From Jiangella sp. DSM 45060 (GTDB lineage Bacteria; Actinomycetota; Actinomycetes; Jiangellales; Jiangellaceae), in assembly GCF_900105175.1 (NCBI RefSeq), contig NZ_LT629771.1, positions 2,790,001 through 2,854,000 of the forward strand: a stretch of DNA of 64,000 nt, given 5' to 3'. Below, piece by piece: positions 55,136 to 63,740 of the stretch; positions within the stretch are counted from its first letter, which is position 1, and each line of letters opens with the position of its first letter. Position numbers and translations under genes: made by a program. The notes below the pieces were generated by a model. That model was not told the DNA's origin. It made no database searches and was given only the letters and a program-made list of their open reading frames with translations.

Positions 55136-56089
55136 ATGTTGGAGACGTCGGTACGGCTGCTGCGGCTGTTGTCGTTGCTGCAGGTCAGGCGGGAGTGGTC
55201 GGGTTCTGAGCTGGCGACGCGGCTGGAGGTGACCACGCGCACCGTCCGCAACGACATCGAGCGGCTGCGCATCATGGGCTACGAGGTCGAGTCGTTCACC
55301 GGCCCGGCCGGCGGCTACCGCCTCGGCGCCGGGTCGTCGCTGCCGCCGCTGCTGCTGGACGACGACGAGGCGGTCGCGGTGGCGCTGGGGCTGCGGGCGG
55401 CCGCCGCCGGCTCGATCACCGGCATCGAGGAGACGTCGCTGCGGGCGCTGGCCAAGCTGGAGCGCACCCTGCCGTCGCGGCTGCGGCACCGCGTCGACGC
55501 CCTGCGTTCCGCGACGGCCTCCGCCGCCGGCGTCGGCTCTCCCGTCGACGCGGACGTGCTGACGGCGGTCGCGGCGGCGGTACACGGGCACGAGCAGCTG
55601 CGGTTCGACTACTCGGGCCACGACGGAGCCTCGTCCGTGCGGCGGACCGAGCCGCACCAGCTCGTCTACACCGGCCGCCGCTGGTACCTGCTCGCCTGGG
55701 ACCTCGACCGCGACGACTGGCGCACCTTCCGCGCCGACCGCGTGCGGCCGCGCGTTCCGACCGGGCCGCGCTTCACGCCGCGCCCGCCACCGGGCGGCGA
55801 CGCGGTGGCGCACGTCCTTCACGGCGTGGGGTCGCGGGCGTACCGCGAGCAGGCCCGCGTGCGGCTGGACGCGCCCATCGAGGTGGTTCGCGACAAGATC
55901 ACCGCCATGGGCGGCCTCGTCACCGAACTGCCCGACGGCAGCTGCCTCCTCCAGACCGGCGGCGACTCCTGGCACGACCTCGCCGGCTATCTCGGCAGCC
56001 TCGGCGTGCCGTTCGAGGTGCTGGACCCGCCGGAACTGCGCGACCACCTGCGGTCACTGGCCGAGCGCTACCTCGCCGCCGCGGGTTGA
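55136..56089 (+). CDS. WYL-domain transcriptional regulator (YafY type)
   Basis: A 317-residue regulator. The N-terminal helix-turn-helix is TSVRLLRLLSLLQVRREWSGSELATRLEVTTRTVRNDIERLRIMGYEVESF. The WYL domain follows at about 150-235 (LRFDYSGHDG…RRWYLLAWDLDRDDWRTFRADRV), then the WCX extension. WYL domains sense nucleic-acid-like or other small ligands. ATG at 55136. It is divergent from the VOC-YdeI pair. Confidence 0.88.
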   Translation: MLETSVRLLRLLSLLQVRREWSGSELATRLEVTTRTVRNDIERLRIMGYEVESFTGPAGGYRLGAGSSLPPLLLDDDEAVAVALGLRAAAAGSITGIEETSLRALAKLERTLPSRLRHRVDALRSATASAAGVGSPVDADVLTAVAAAVHGHEQLRFDYSGHDGASSVRRTEPHQLVYTGRRWYLLAWDLDRDDWRTFRADRVRPRVPTGPRFTPRPPPGGDAVAHVLHGVGSRAYREQARVRLDAPIEVVRDKITAMGGLVTELPDGSCLLQTGGDSWHDLAGYLGSLGVPFEVLDPPELRDHLRSLAERYLAAAG

Positions 56090-56245
56090 TCTGCTGCCTT
56101 CTGGCGCCTGCGCCCGGGCTCGTCTCCCCCGGCCGGTCGCCGCGGCCGAGCCCACCTCCGCCCACCATGTCCCGGGCCGCGCGCGCCGCCGGCTGACCGT
56201 GCGCCCTCCCCCGGCGGCGTCGTCGCCTGCTCGTTCTCCCGTCCA

Positions 56246-56272
56246 TGTCACAGGCGGCGGGGCTGTCTTGTC
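56246..56272 (+). promoter_or_regulatory. ECF41-type promoter upstream of its own sigma gene
   Basis: TGTCACA (56246-56252) is followed after 16 bp by TGTC (56269-56272). ECF41 factors are known to use TGTCACA at -35 and CGTC at -10, so the match is exact at -35 and three of four at -10. The position, 84 bp before the sigma start, implies autoregulation. Confidence 0.6.
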
Positions 56273-56355
56273 TCGGGTGGCGAAGGCAGCAGTCGCGTCG
56301 GGAGGGTGATGGGCATGCGGGTGTTCTCCAACGCCAGGGCCGGGCGGGAGCCGGC

Positions 56356-57276
56356 ATGAGCAGGGCCGAGGAGTTCGAGGAGCTGCGGCCGCTGCTGTTC
56401 TCGATCGCCTACCGGATCACCGGCAGCGTGGCCGAGGCCGAGGACGCGGTGCAGGAGACCTGGCTGCGCTGGGAGACCGCGTCCGCCCACCCCGCGTCGG
56501 CCAAGGCGTTCCTGTCGGCCGTGGTCACCCGGCTGTCGATCAACGTGCTGCGCTCGGCCCGCGTGCGGCGCGAGGTGTACGTCGGGCCGTGGTTCCCCGA
56601 GCCGCTGCTGGCCGACCCCTACGCCGACCCCGAGCGCTCGGCCGAGCTGGCCGACTCGGTGTCGATGGCGGCGCTGTTGCTGCTGGAGCGCCTGTCCCCA
56701 CTGGAACGCGCGGTGTTCGTGCTGCGGGAGGTGTTCGGGTTCGGCTTCGGCGAGATCGCCTCGACGGTCGGGCGCTCCGAGGCGGCGTGCCGTCAGCTGG
56801 TGGTGCGGGCGCGTCGGCACATGAAGGAGGGCCGGCCCCGGTTCGAGGCCGACCGGCGCGAGCGCGAGGCCCTGGCGGTGCGGTTCTTCGCCGCCTTCAC
56901 CGACGGGGACGTCGATCGGCTGCGGGAGCTGCTCGCCGCCGACGTGCGGCTGGTCGCGGACAGCGGCGGCAAGGGCCCGCGCTGGGCCGGCGGCTTCTTC
57001 GGCGCCGACCGCGTGGCCCGGCTGCTGGCCGCGCTGCTCCCGCCGTTCGTCCGCATCGGCGGCGTCGTGGAACCGCGCCAGGTCAACGGCCAGCCGGGCG
57101 CGATCTTCCGCGACCGCGACGGCAACGTCATCAACACCTGGACGCTCGACGTCCTCGACGGGCGGATCCAGGCGATCCGCACGGTCAGCAACCCCGACAA
57201 GCTCGGGCACGTGGGCCCCGTCGGCGACGGCTGGGCCGTCCTGCGCGAGACGCAGCAGGCCCGGCGAGCGCGCTGA
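56356..57276 (+). CDS. ECF41-family sigma factor with SnoaL-like C-terminal domain
   Basis: A 306-residue sigma factor. Region 2 (about 8-70) and region 4 (about 105-155; LSPLERAVFVLREVFGFGFGEIASTVGRSEAACRQLVVRARRHM) are followed by a SnoaL-like domain (170-283). ECF41 hallmarks are the linker motif WFPEP (79-83), a DSGGK variant of DGGGK (202-206) and NPDKL (279-283). The extra domain acts as a built-in regulator in this family; no anti-sigma gene is present. ATG 56356. The next gene is the usual oxidoreductase/epimerase partner. Confidence 0.88.
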   Translation: MSRAEEFEELRPLLFSIAYRITGSVAEAEDAVQETWLRWETASAHPASAKAFLSAVVTRLSINVLRSARVRREVYVGPWFPEPLLADPYADPERSAELADSVSMAALLLLERLSPLERAVFVLREVFGFGFGEIASTVGRSEAACRQLVVRARRHMKEGRPRFEADRREREALAVRFFAAFTDGDVDRLRELLAADVRLVADSGGKGPRWAGGFFGADRVARLLAALLPPFVRIGGVVEPRQVNGQPGAIFRDRDGNVINTWTLDVLDGRIQAIRTVSNPDKLGHVGPVGDGWAVLRETQQARRAR

Positions 57277-57359
57277 CCGCACTGACAGCACTGACCGCGC
57301 CAGCCGCGAGCCGCGCCGCGGCCCGTCGCCGACGGCGTCATCACCGGAAAGGACAGCTC

Positions 57360-58055
57360 ATGCGCATCACCGTCGTCGGAGCCAACGGCCCCACCGGCCG
57401 CCTGCTCACCGGCCAGGCACTCGCCGCCGGGCACCAGGTCGCGGCGGTCACCCGGCGGCCGGACGCGTTCCCGCTGCATCATGACCGGCTCGAGGTGGTC
57501 GGCGCCGACGTGCTCGACCCCGAGGCCGTCGACGCGGCCGTCGCGGATCGGGACGCGGTGCTGTCGGTGCTCGGCGTGCCCGCCGGCAAGGAACCGATCA
57601 GCACCTACTCGCGCGGGACCGCCAACCTCGTCGCCGCGATGACACGGCATCGAGTGCGTCGCCTGGCCGTGGTCAGTTCGGTGGGCGTCGACCCGCACCG
57701 CTACTCCGACGGCGGGTTCCTGTTCAACCGGGTGCTCCTCCCCTACGTGACGCGGGTGGTGGCCAGGACGCAGTACGACGACATGCGGCGGATGGAGGCG
57801 CTGGTGCGCGACAGCGGCCTGGACTGGACGATCGTGCGCCCGAGTGGGCTCTACCACCTGCCGTCGGTCACCGACTACACCGTGGTCGAGGGGCACGCCG
57901 ACGGCAGGTTCACCGCCCGCGTGGACCTCGCCGCCAGCCTGCTGGCCCTCCTGGACGACGACCGCCACTTCCGCCGCACCGTCAGCGTCATCACCACCGC
58001 CGACAACCCCACGCTGCTCCAGTGGATCCGCCGCGAGGCGCTCGCCAAGAACTGA
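57360..58055 (+). CDS. NAD(P)-binding atypical short-chain reductase, ECF41 partner
   Basis: A 231-residue NmrA/atypical-SDR protein: MRITVVGANGPTGRLLTGQALAAGHQVAAVTRRP holds the Gly-rich cofactor loop with an Arg for NADP phosphate. VVSSVGVDPH and WTIVRPSGLYHLP follow. ECF41 sigma genes are typically beside a carboxymuconolactone decarboxylase, oxidoreductase or epimerase gene; this is that partner and probably the main target. Starts 83 bp after the sigma gene with AGGACAG upstream. Substrate unknown. Confidence 0.85.
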   Translation: MRITVVGANGPTGRLLTGQALAAGHQVAAVTRRPDAFPLHHDRLEVVGADVLDPEAVDAAVADRDAVLSVLGVPAGKEPISTYSRGTANLVAAMTRHRVRRLAVVSSVGVDPHRYSDGGFLFNRVLLPYVTRVVARTQYDDMRRMEALVRDSGLDWTIVRPSGLYHLPSVTDYTVVEGHADGRFTARVDLAASLLALLDDDRHFRRTVSVITTADNPTLLQWIRREALAKN

Positions 58056-58121
58056 GCGGACCCGCCCTCACCCGGCTTGGACGCCGCCATGAGGACGGCG
58101 GGCGCGGCGTCCCGCGCGGCG

Positions 58122-59108
58122 TCAGCAGCGCAGGGTCAGGGTGGCGACGCAGCCGACGCCTCCGCCGGCGGAGGTGAGGGTGACGTCGCCGCCGTGCGCG
58201 AGGGCGATCTGACGGGCGATCGGCAGGCCGAGGCCGGTGCCCGGGCCGTCGCGGCCGTGCCAGAACGGCTCGAAGACGTGCGGGAGGTCGGCCTCGGGGA
58301 TGCCGGGACCGTGGTCGGTGACGACGACGGCCAGCTCGGGGCCGCGCCGCTCGGCCGCGACCGAGACCACCGAGCCGGACGGGGCGTGGCGGACGGCGTT
58401 GTCGACGAGGTTGGCGACCGCCCGGCGCACCGTGGCGTCGTCGACCGCGCCGACCAACGTCTGCGGCGCCGTGACCACCACCGACACCCCGCGCTGCGCC
58501 GCCAGCACGCGGGCGTCGTCGGCGACGGCGCGGGCCAGGGCGGCGACGTCGGCCGGGTGGCGGTCGACCGTGCGGGCCCGGCCCCGGGCGTCGACCAGCA
58601 GCTCGTCGACGACCGCGCGCAGCCGGGTGGCGGCCCGCCCGGAGCGCTCGAGCCCCTCGCGGTACACCTCGAGCGTCGGCCGCGGATGCGCGAGCAGCAC
58701 CTCGGCGTTGGTGGCCAGCACCGACAACGGGATGCGCAGTTCGTGGCTGGTCTCCTCGATCAGCCGCCGCTGGGCGTCGGCCGCGTGCTGGAGCCGCTCG
58801 TACATGTGCTCGTAGCGCCGCACCGCCCGCCCGGCCCACCACCACGACAGCCACGCCGCGGCCGGGGCGAGCGCCAGCGCCGTGGCGGTGGTCCACGGTG
58901 GCCACGTGATGGACGAGTCGGTGGTGATCACGACGCCGTTGACCACCTCGGTGGAGGTGTCGTACTCGGTGGCGATGGTGACGGCGAACAGCAGCAGCAC
59001 CGGCATGTAGATGGCGAGGAACCCGGCCGCCGCCAGCCGCGCCCGCAGCGACCACCACGGCCGGCTGACGACGCCCTCGCCGGCGCGCCGCCGCCACGGC
59101 CGGCTCAC
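58122..59108 (-). CDS. Sensor histidine kinase
   Basis: A 328-residue kinase with two membrane helices (about 24-46 and 72-92) and only about 25 residues outside, so it probably senses within the membrane or through a partner. The phosphoacceptor is His122 (ETSHELRIPLSV). The ATP domain has NLVDNAVRHAP (N box), DHGPGIP (G1), FEPFWHG (F box) and GTGLGLPIA (G2). GTG 59108 overlaps the response-regulator stop. Third gene of the serine hydrolase-regulator-kinase operon. Confidence 0.9.
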   Translation of the reverse strand: MSRPWRRRAGEGVVSRPWWSLRARLAAAGFLAIYMPVLLLFAVTIATEYDTSTEVVNGVVITTDSSITWPPWTTATALALAPAAAWLSWWWAGRAVRRYEHMYERLQHAADAQRRLIEETSHELRIPLSVLATNAEVLLAHPRPTLEVYREGLERSGRAATRLRAVVDELLVDARGRARTVDRHPADVAALARAVADDARVLAAQRGVSVVVTAPQTLVGAVDDATVRRAVANLVDNAVRHAPSGSVVSVAAERRGPELAVVVTDHGPGIPEADLPHVFEPFWHGRDGPGTGLGLPIARQIALAHGGDVTLTSAGGGVGCVATLTLRC

Positions 59109-59776
59109 GACGCCGCCCGCAGGACGTAGCCGACGCCGGTGACGGTGTCGATGAGGGGTGGGTCGCCGAGCTTGCGCCGCAGCCGGCTGAGGATGACCCG
59201 CACCGACGTGGTGAACGGGTCGGCGTTGACGTCCCAGACGTGCTCGAGCAGCTGCTCGGCGGACAACACCTCGCCGGGATGGTGCATGAAGTAGCGCAGC
59301 AGCGAGAACTCACGCGACGTGAGCCGCAGGTCGGCGTCGCCGCGCCAGGCCCGGTGCGCCGCGAGGTCGAGGCCGAGATCGCCGCACCGCAGCATGGCGC
59401 CGGTGTCGTCGGAGCGGCGGCCCAGCGCCCGGACCCGCGCCACCAGCTCGGCGAAGTGGAACGGCTTGACGAGGTAGTCGTCGGCGCCGCCGTCGAGCCC
59501 GGCGACGCGGTCGGCGACGGCGTCGCGGGCGGTCAGCACCAGCGTGCGCCGCGGCCGCCGCAGGACGGGGTCGGCGCCGAGGCGGCGCAGCAGCTCGAGC
59601 CCGTCGCCGTCGGGCAGGCCGAGGTCGAGGCAGACGACGTCGTAGCCGGTGGTGGTCAGCAACTCCTCCGCCGCGGCCGCGGTGCCGGCGTGGTCGACGG
59701 CGTACGACTCGTTGCGCAGCCCCAGCGCCACGACGTCGGCGAGGTCGGTGTCGTCCTCGACCAGCAGGATGCGCAT
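59105..59776 (-). CDS. OmpR-family response regulator
   Basis: A 223-residue regulator: receiver domain with acidic pocket VEDD, phosphoacceptor Asp51 (CLDLGLPDGDG), Thr in LTARD and Lys in LVKPFH; winged-helix output domain (DLRLTSREFSLLRYFMHHPGEVLSAEQLLEHVWD…RVILSRLRRKLGDPPLI). Starts 2 bp after the stop of the serine hydrolase gene and overlaps the kinase gene, so all three are one transcript. Confidence 0.92.
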   Translation of the reverse strand: MRILLVEDDTDLADVVALGLRNESYAVDHAGTAAAAEELLTTTGYDVVCLDLGLPDGDGLELLRRLGADPVLRRPRRTLVLTARDAVADRVAGLDGGADDYLVKPFHFAELVARVRALGRRSDDTGAMLRCGDLGLDLAAHRAWRGDADLRLTSREFSLLRYFMHHPGEVLSAEQLLEHVWDVNADPFTTSVRVILSRLRRKLGDPPLIDTVTGVGYVLRAAS

Positions 59777-59778
59777 GG

Positions 59779-61434
59779 TCAGCCTCGCCTCGCCGTGACG
59801 TCGCCCACCGTGACGGTGTCGTCGCCGAAGGTCATGGTGATGTCGGGGCCCGCGCCCGCCGGGTCGGACGGCCGGAACCCGCGGCCGTCGGGGGCCAACG
59901 AGACCGACGGCGGATCGGCGCCGACCTCGACGCCCTCGACCCCGCCATCGTCGTTCAGCGCGTACCAGGCCAGCAGTGGTGCTCCCCCGGTGTCGAGCGT
60001 GACGTACGTGCGCAACTCGCCGTCGGCGAGGACGGTGCCGGCCGGCTCGAACCCGCCGACGGGACCGAAGTCGTCGGAGAGCGCGGCGAGCTCTTCGCGG
60101 CCGGCTTCGGTGCGGCCGGCCAGCAGCGCCTCGACCGCGCGCTCGTGCTCGCGGACCGCGTCGGGGTCGGCCGGCGGGAACAGCGCTCGGACGGCGTCGG
60201 CCCCGCGCGCGGCGATGCGCAGGCCGTCGTCGTCGCTCACCAGGAACGCACCTCCAGTGTCGAGCCGGTAGTCGCCGACGATAGCCGCGGCGACGCCTGG
60301 ATCGACGGCGCCGCCCGGGACGTCGGGCGCCGGGACGGGCTCGCCCGCCGCCAGCGCCGGGCCGATGGCCTCGACCAGCTCCTCGGCGGTGACCTCGGGG
60401 CCGTTGGACGCGACCGCCAGCACCCTCTCGCCGTTGGGGATCCAGACCACCATGGCCTCGTGGCCGACGTCGCCGCCGCCGCCGGCCGAGGCCAGGAACG
60501 GCACGCCGAACGCCGACGCGTCGTGGGCCACCCAGCCCGGCGTCTCGGACGCGCCGTCGCCGAGGTCGACCTGCGGCGTGGCGATGGTCCGCGCCGCCTC
60601 GGCCGACACGACGCCTCCGGTGAACAGCGACCACGTCCAGGCGGCGAGGTCGGGCATGGTCATGGCCAGCGCGCCGTTGCCGTCGAGCGCCCAGTGCGGT
60701 CCGGCGAAGTCGCCGGCCGCGCCGGTGCTGCCGTCGTCGAGGTACCCGACGGCGCGGTCGCCGCGCGCCGCCGGCGAGCCGTCCCAGAACCCCGCCGACG
60801 GGAGGCCGCGCAGGATGCGGGTGGCCGCGTGCTCGCGGTAGCTCCCGGTGACCTCCTCGACGACCAGCGCCAGCAGCGTGTAGCCGGCGTTGGTGTACAG
60901 ATAGTCGGTGCCGGGCGGGAAGGCCGGCCGCATGGCGGCGATGGCCGCCAGCGCGTCGTCGCGGCTCAGCGGCTGGTGGTCGGCGCCCGGCGAGCCGTTC
61001 AGCCCGCTGGTGTGCACCAGCAGCTGCCGCAGCGTGGCGTCGGCGGCCGGGCCGCGCAGCTCCGGCAGGTGGTCGCCCACGCGGTCGTCGAGCGTCAGCC
61101 GGCCGTCGTCGGCGAGGTCGAGGACGGCGGCCGCGGTGAACGCCTTGGTGACCGACCCGATGGCGAACACGGTGGCGGCGGTGTTGGGGCGGCCGGCCGC
61201 GCGGTCGGCGCTGCCGTAGCCGGCCTCGCACACCGGCTCGCCGGCCGCGGTGATGGAGACCGCGCCGCTGAACCCGGCCTCGGCCCACGCGTCGAGCGCG
61301 GCGTCGAGCTGCGGGTCGCACCCCGACGGCGGCGACGACCCGGCCGACGACCCGGCGGGCGACTCGGCGTCGGACGTGCAGGCGGCGAGGAGCACCGCGG
61401 CGGCCACGGTGACACCCATGAGCGATCTGGTCAT
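59779..61434 (-). CDS. Serine hydrolase lipoprotein (beta-lactamase/DD-peptidase fold)
   Basis: A 551-residue lipoprotein: signal MTRSLMGVTVAAAVLLAAC with the lipid Cys at 19, a short Ser/Gly linker, then a class-C beta-lactamase-like domain. The nucleophile motif SVTK has Ser94 and Lys97; YTNAGY supplies the YxN motif; VGHEAMVV may stand for the third box. About 180 C-terminal residues form an extra domain of the type seen in D-Ala-D-Ala-carboxypeptidase or esterase relatives. Being in one operon with a two-component system points to envelope sensing or drug response. Confidence 0.85.
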   Translation of the reverse strand: MTRSLMGVTVAAAVLLAACTSDAESPAGSSAGSSPPSGCDPQLDAALDAWAEAGFSGAVSITAAGEPVCEAGYGSADRAAGRPNTAATVFAIGSVTKAFTAAAVLDLADDGRLTLDDRVGDHLPELRGPAADATLRQLLVHTSGLNGSPGADHQPLSRDDALAAIAAMRPAFPPGTDYLYTNAGYTLLALVVEEVTGSYREHAATRILRGLPSAGFWDGSPAARGDRAVGYLDDGSTGAAGDFAGPHWALDGNGALAMTMPDLAAWTWSLFTGGVVSAEAARTIATPQVDLGDGASETPGWVAHDASAFGVPFLASAGGGGDVGHEAMVVWIPNGERVLAVASNGPEVTAEELVEAIGPALAAGEPVPAPDVPGGAVDPGVAAAIVGDYRLDTGGAFLVSDDDGLRIAARGADAVRALFPPADPDAVREHERAVEALLAGRTEAGREELAALSDDFGPVGGFEPAGTVLADGELRTYVTLDTGGAPLLAWYALNDDGGVEGVEVGADPPSVSLAPDGRGFRPSDPAGAGPDITMTFGDDTVTVGDVTARRG

Positions 61435-61483
61435 GTGGCGACCGTAGGAACCCGGCCGCGAACAGGATGTGAACGGAAAGCCG

Positions 61484-63037
61484 TCAGGACTCCAGGAAGT
61501 CCCGGATGGCGGCGACCACCACGGGCAGGTCGGCGGCGTCCGGGAGGTGGTAGGCGCCGTCCAGCGGGACCAGTTGCGCGTGCGGGAGCGCGGTGGCCAG
61601 CTGGCGGGCGCCGGCGAAGGGCACCACGCGGTCGCCGGTGTAGTGCAGGACCAGCGAGGGCGCGCTGACCTCGGACAGCAGCGAGGAGACGTCGATGTCG
61701 TAGACGGCGTCCAGGTAGCCGGCCGCCACCTCGCGAGGTGCCGAGTCGCGCAGGACCTGGGCGAGGTGGAAGGCGGCGGCGTCGGAGGCGCCCGGGCGGT
61801 ACAGGTCGGCCATCAGGCGGGACCCGAGGCCCCAGTGGGTGCGGACCAGGTCGACCAGCGTGCGGTTGAGATCGGTGTGGGTGAACGCGGACGGTCCGCT
61901 GGCGTAGGTGCCGAGGAAGATCAGGCGGTCGACCAGATCCGGGTGGCGGGCGGCGCAGGCGATGGCCACCGGGCCCGCCTGGGACATGGCCAGCAGGCTC
62001 GCCCGGCCGCCGGTCCGGCGAATCACGGCGGCCAGTTCGGTGATGCTGCCCTCCAGCCCGTAGTCGCCGGGGACGCCGGCGCGGGACAGGCCCGTGCCGT
62101 ACCGGTCGTACAGGGTCAGGCTGGTGTGCCCGGCCAGGCGCTGCAGGAGGGAGGAGCGCGGGTCGCGGCCGGAGGCGATCACCTCGATGCTGGAGACCCA
62201 GGCGGGCAGCGCGATCAGGGGCGGGCCGGCGCCGATCCGGGCGTACGCGATGGTGCGGTCGCCGGCGGAGGTGTAGCTGGCCCGTAGGCCGGCGAGCGGT
62301 GGCGGCTGCGCGACAGCGCCGGGCACCTCATGGCGGAGGATCTCCCGCTCCAGCCGCTGTAGCGGTTCGGACGGCTCCAGGCCGAGCTCGTCTGCCAGCT
62401 CCCGCTTGTAGGTCTGATAGCTCTGCAGGGCGTCGGCGTGGCGGCCGAGGTCGTACAACGCGCGCATCAGCAGCGCGCGGCCGCGTTCCCGCAGCGGGTG
62501 CTCGGCCACAAACGGCTCGAGGGACGGGAGCGTCTCGGCCGGCCGGTCGCATTCCAGCAACGCGGCGGCTCTCGCCTCGACCGCCGTCAGCCGCGCCTCG
62601 GTCAGCCGGATCGCCGCCAGCCTGGCCACGTCGGTGTCGGCGAACTCGGCGAAGGCCGGGCCGCGCCACAGCCCGAGCGCGTCGTCGAGCAGGCCGACGG
62701 CCGCGGCCGGCGCCGCCTGCCGCGCGTGGTCCAGCAGGCTCTCGAACCGGACGGCGTCGATCTCCGCCTGGTCCGGGCGCAGTGCGTAGCCGGGAGGACG
62801 GGTGGCCAGCACGTCCGGGCCGAGCATCCGGCGCAGCCTCGAGACCAGGCTGTGCAGCGCGCCCGCCGGATCGTCGGGTTGCGCGTCGCCCCACAGCAGC
62901 TCGGCCAGCCGGTCGGCCGAGACGACCTCACCGGCACGAGCCAGCAGCGCGGCCAGCAGGGCGCGCTGACGGTGGCTGAGCGGAAGCGGCTCGTCCGCGT
63001 CGATCGCCTCGACCGACCCGAGCACCCAGAACTTCAT
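61484..63037 (-). CDS. BTAD/SARP-type regulator fused to an alpha/beta-hydrolase
   Basis: A 517-residue fusion. Residues 1-95 are an OmpR-type winged helix (MKFWVLGSVEAI…SADRLAELLWGD…LHSLVSRLRRMLG…GYALR). Residues 96-240 are a bacterial transcriptional activation domain of helical repeats. Residues 252-517 are a complete alpha/beta-hydrolase with nucleophile Ser352 (AMSQAG), acid Asp469 (YTGDRVVPF) and His497 (GAYHLPD). ATG 63037 puts the winged helix at the true N-terminus; an upstream ATG at 63082 would add 15 unrelated residues. The hydrolase may sense or destroy an ester or lactone signal. Confidence 0.86.
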   Translation of the reverse strand: MKFWVLGSVEAIDADEPLPLSHRQRALLAALLARAGEVVSADRLAELLWGDAQPDDPAGALHSLVSRLRRMLGPDVLATRPPGYALRPDQAEIDAVRFESLLDHARQAAPAAAVGLLDDALGLWRGPAFAEFADTDVARLAAIRLTEARLTAVEARAAALLECDRPAETLPSLEPFVAEHPLRERGRALLMRALYDLGRHADALQSYQTYKRELADELGLEPSEPLQRLEREILRHEVPGAVAQPPPLAGLRASYTSAGDRTIAYARIGAGPPLIALPAWVSSIEVIASGRDPRSSLLQRLAGHTSLTLYDRYGTGLSRAGVPGDYGLEGSITELAAVIRRTGGRASLLAMSQAGPVAIACAARHPDLVDRLIFLGTYASGPSAFTHTDLNRTLVDLVRTHWGLGSRLMADLYRPGASDAAAFHLAQVLRDSAPREVAAGYLDAVYDIDVSSLLSEVSAPSLVLHYTGDRVVPFAGARQLATALPHAQLVPLDGAYHLPDAADLPVVVAAIRDFLES

Positions 63038-63095
63038 GCGGCGCGTCCCTGGCAGCTGGCTGTGATGCGCCGATGTTCCCATGCGGCGACCGTCG

Positions 63096-63740
63096 CTAGC
63101 GAGTGGCCGTGCCCGCGATCTGGGGGTTGATCGGCAGGAACGCCGACCGCATGCGGTAGCGCTGGACGTCGACGGAGCTGAAGCCGGCGGCGCGGATCGT
63201 GTGCTCGGTGTCGCGACGGACGTCGCAGCCCTCGAAGCACCAGCGCCACGGCCGGACGGTCAGCCGTTGCAGCCGCCCGTAGCCGCCGCCGGCCCGGACG
63301 TGCTCGACGAACAGCAGCCGCCCACCCGGCCGCAGCACCCGCCATGCCTCCTCGACGGCCGCGACCGGATCGGGCACCGTGCACAGCACCAGGGTGCTCA
63401 CTACGGCGTCCACGCCGGCGTCGGGCAACGCCATCCGTTCGGCGGTCGCGGTGCGCAGCTCCAGCTCGATGCGGTGGCGGCGGGCGGCGGCCCGGAGCGG
63501 GCCGTGCATGTGGACGTTCGGCTCGATGGCCACGAGCCGGGTGCCGGGCCGGTAGTAGCGGAAATTGGCGCCGGTGCCGGGGCCGATCTCGACGATCTGT
63601 TCGGGCAGGTCCGCGAACAGGGCCCGCTTCCGCTCGCCGAGGAGCAGGTGGGCGTAGCGGTCGGCGGCGCACAGCGTGGCGGCGTTCAGACGGCCCCGGA
63701 TCGGGTTGCTGACGCGGTGTCTCACCCTCGCCTCACTCAT
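63096..63740 (-). CDS. Class I SAM-dependent methyltransferase (UbiE/Methyltransf_11 type)
   Basis: A 214-residue methyltransferase: IVEIGPGTGANFRYYRPGTRLVAIEPN (motif I with acidic Glu), TATAERMALPDAGVDAVVSTLVLCTVPDPVAAVEEAWRVLRPGGRLLFVEHV (motifs II-III). The C-terminus resembles METTL7/phospholipid or small-molecule methyltransferases. ATG 63740 overlaps the stop of the next gene upstream. It lies between two hydrolase-containing genes in one operon, 58 bp before the BTAD fusion. Confidence 0.86.
   Translation of the reverse strand: MSEARVRHRVSNPIRGRLNAATLCAADRYAHLLLGERKRALFADLPEQIVEIGPGTGANFRYYRPGTRLVAIEPNVHMHGPLRAAARRHRIELELRTATAERMALPDAGVDAVVSTLVLCTVPDPVAAVEEAWRVLRPGGRLLFVEHVRAGGGYGRLQRLTVRPWRWCFEGCDVRRDTEHTIRAAGFSSVDVQRYRMRSAFLPINPQIAGTATR

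Noticed and set aside
57360-58055. Second ECF41 promoter directly before the oxidoreductase gene
   Set aside because: The spacer 57277-57359 has CTGACAG and CTGACCG words but no TGTCACA with a correctly spaced CGTC.
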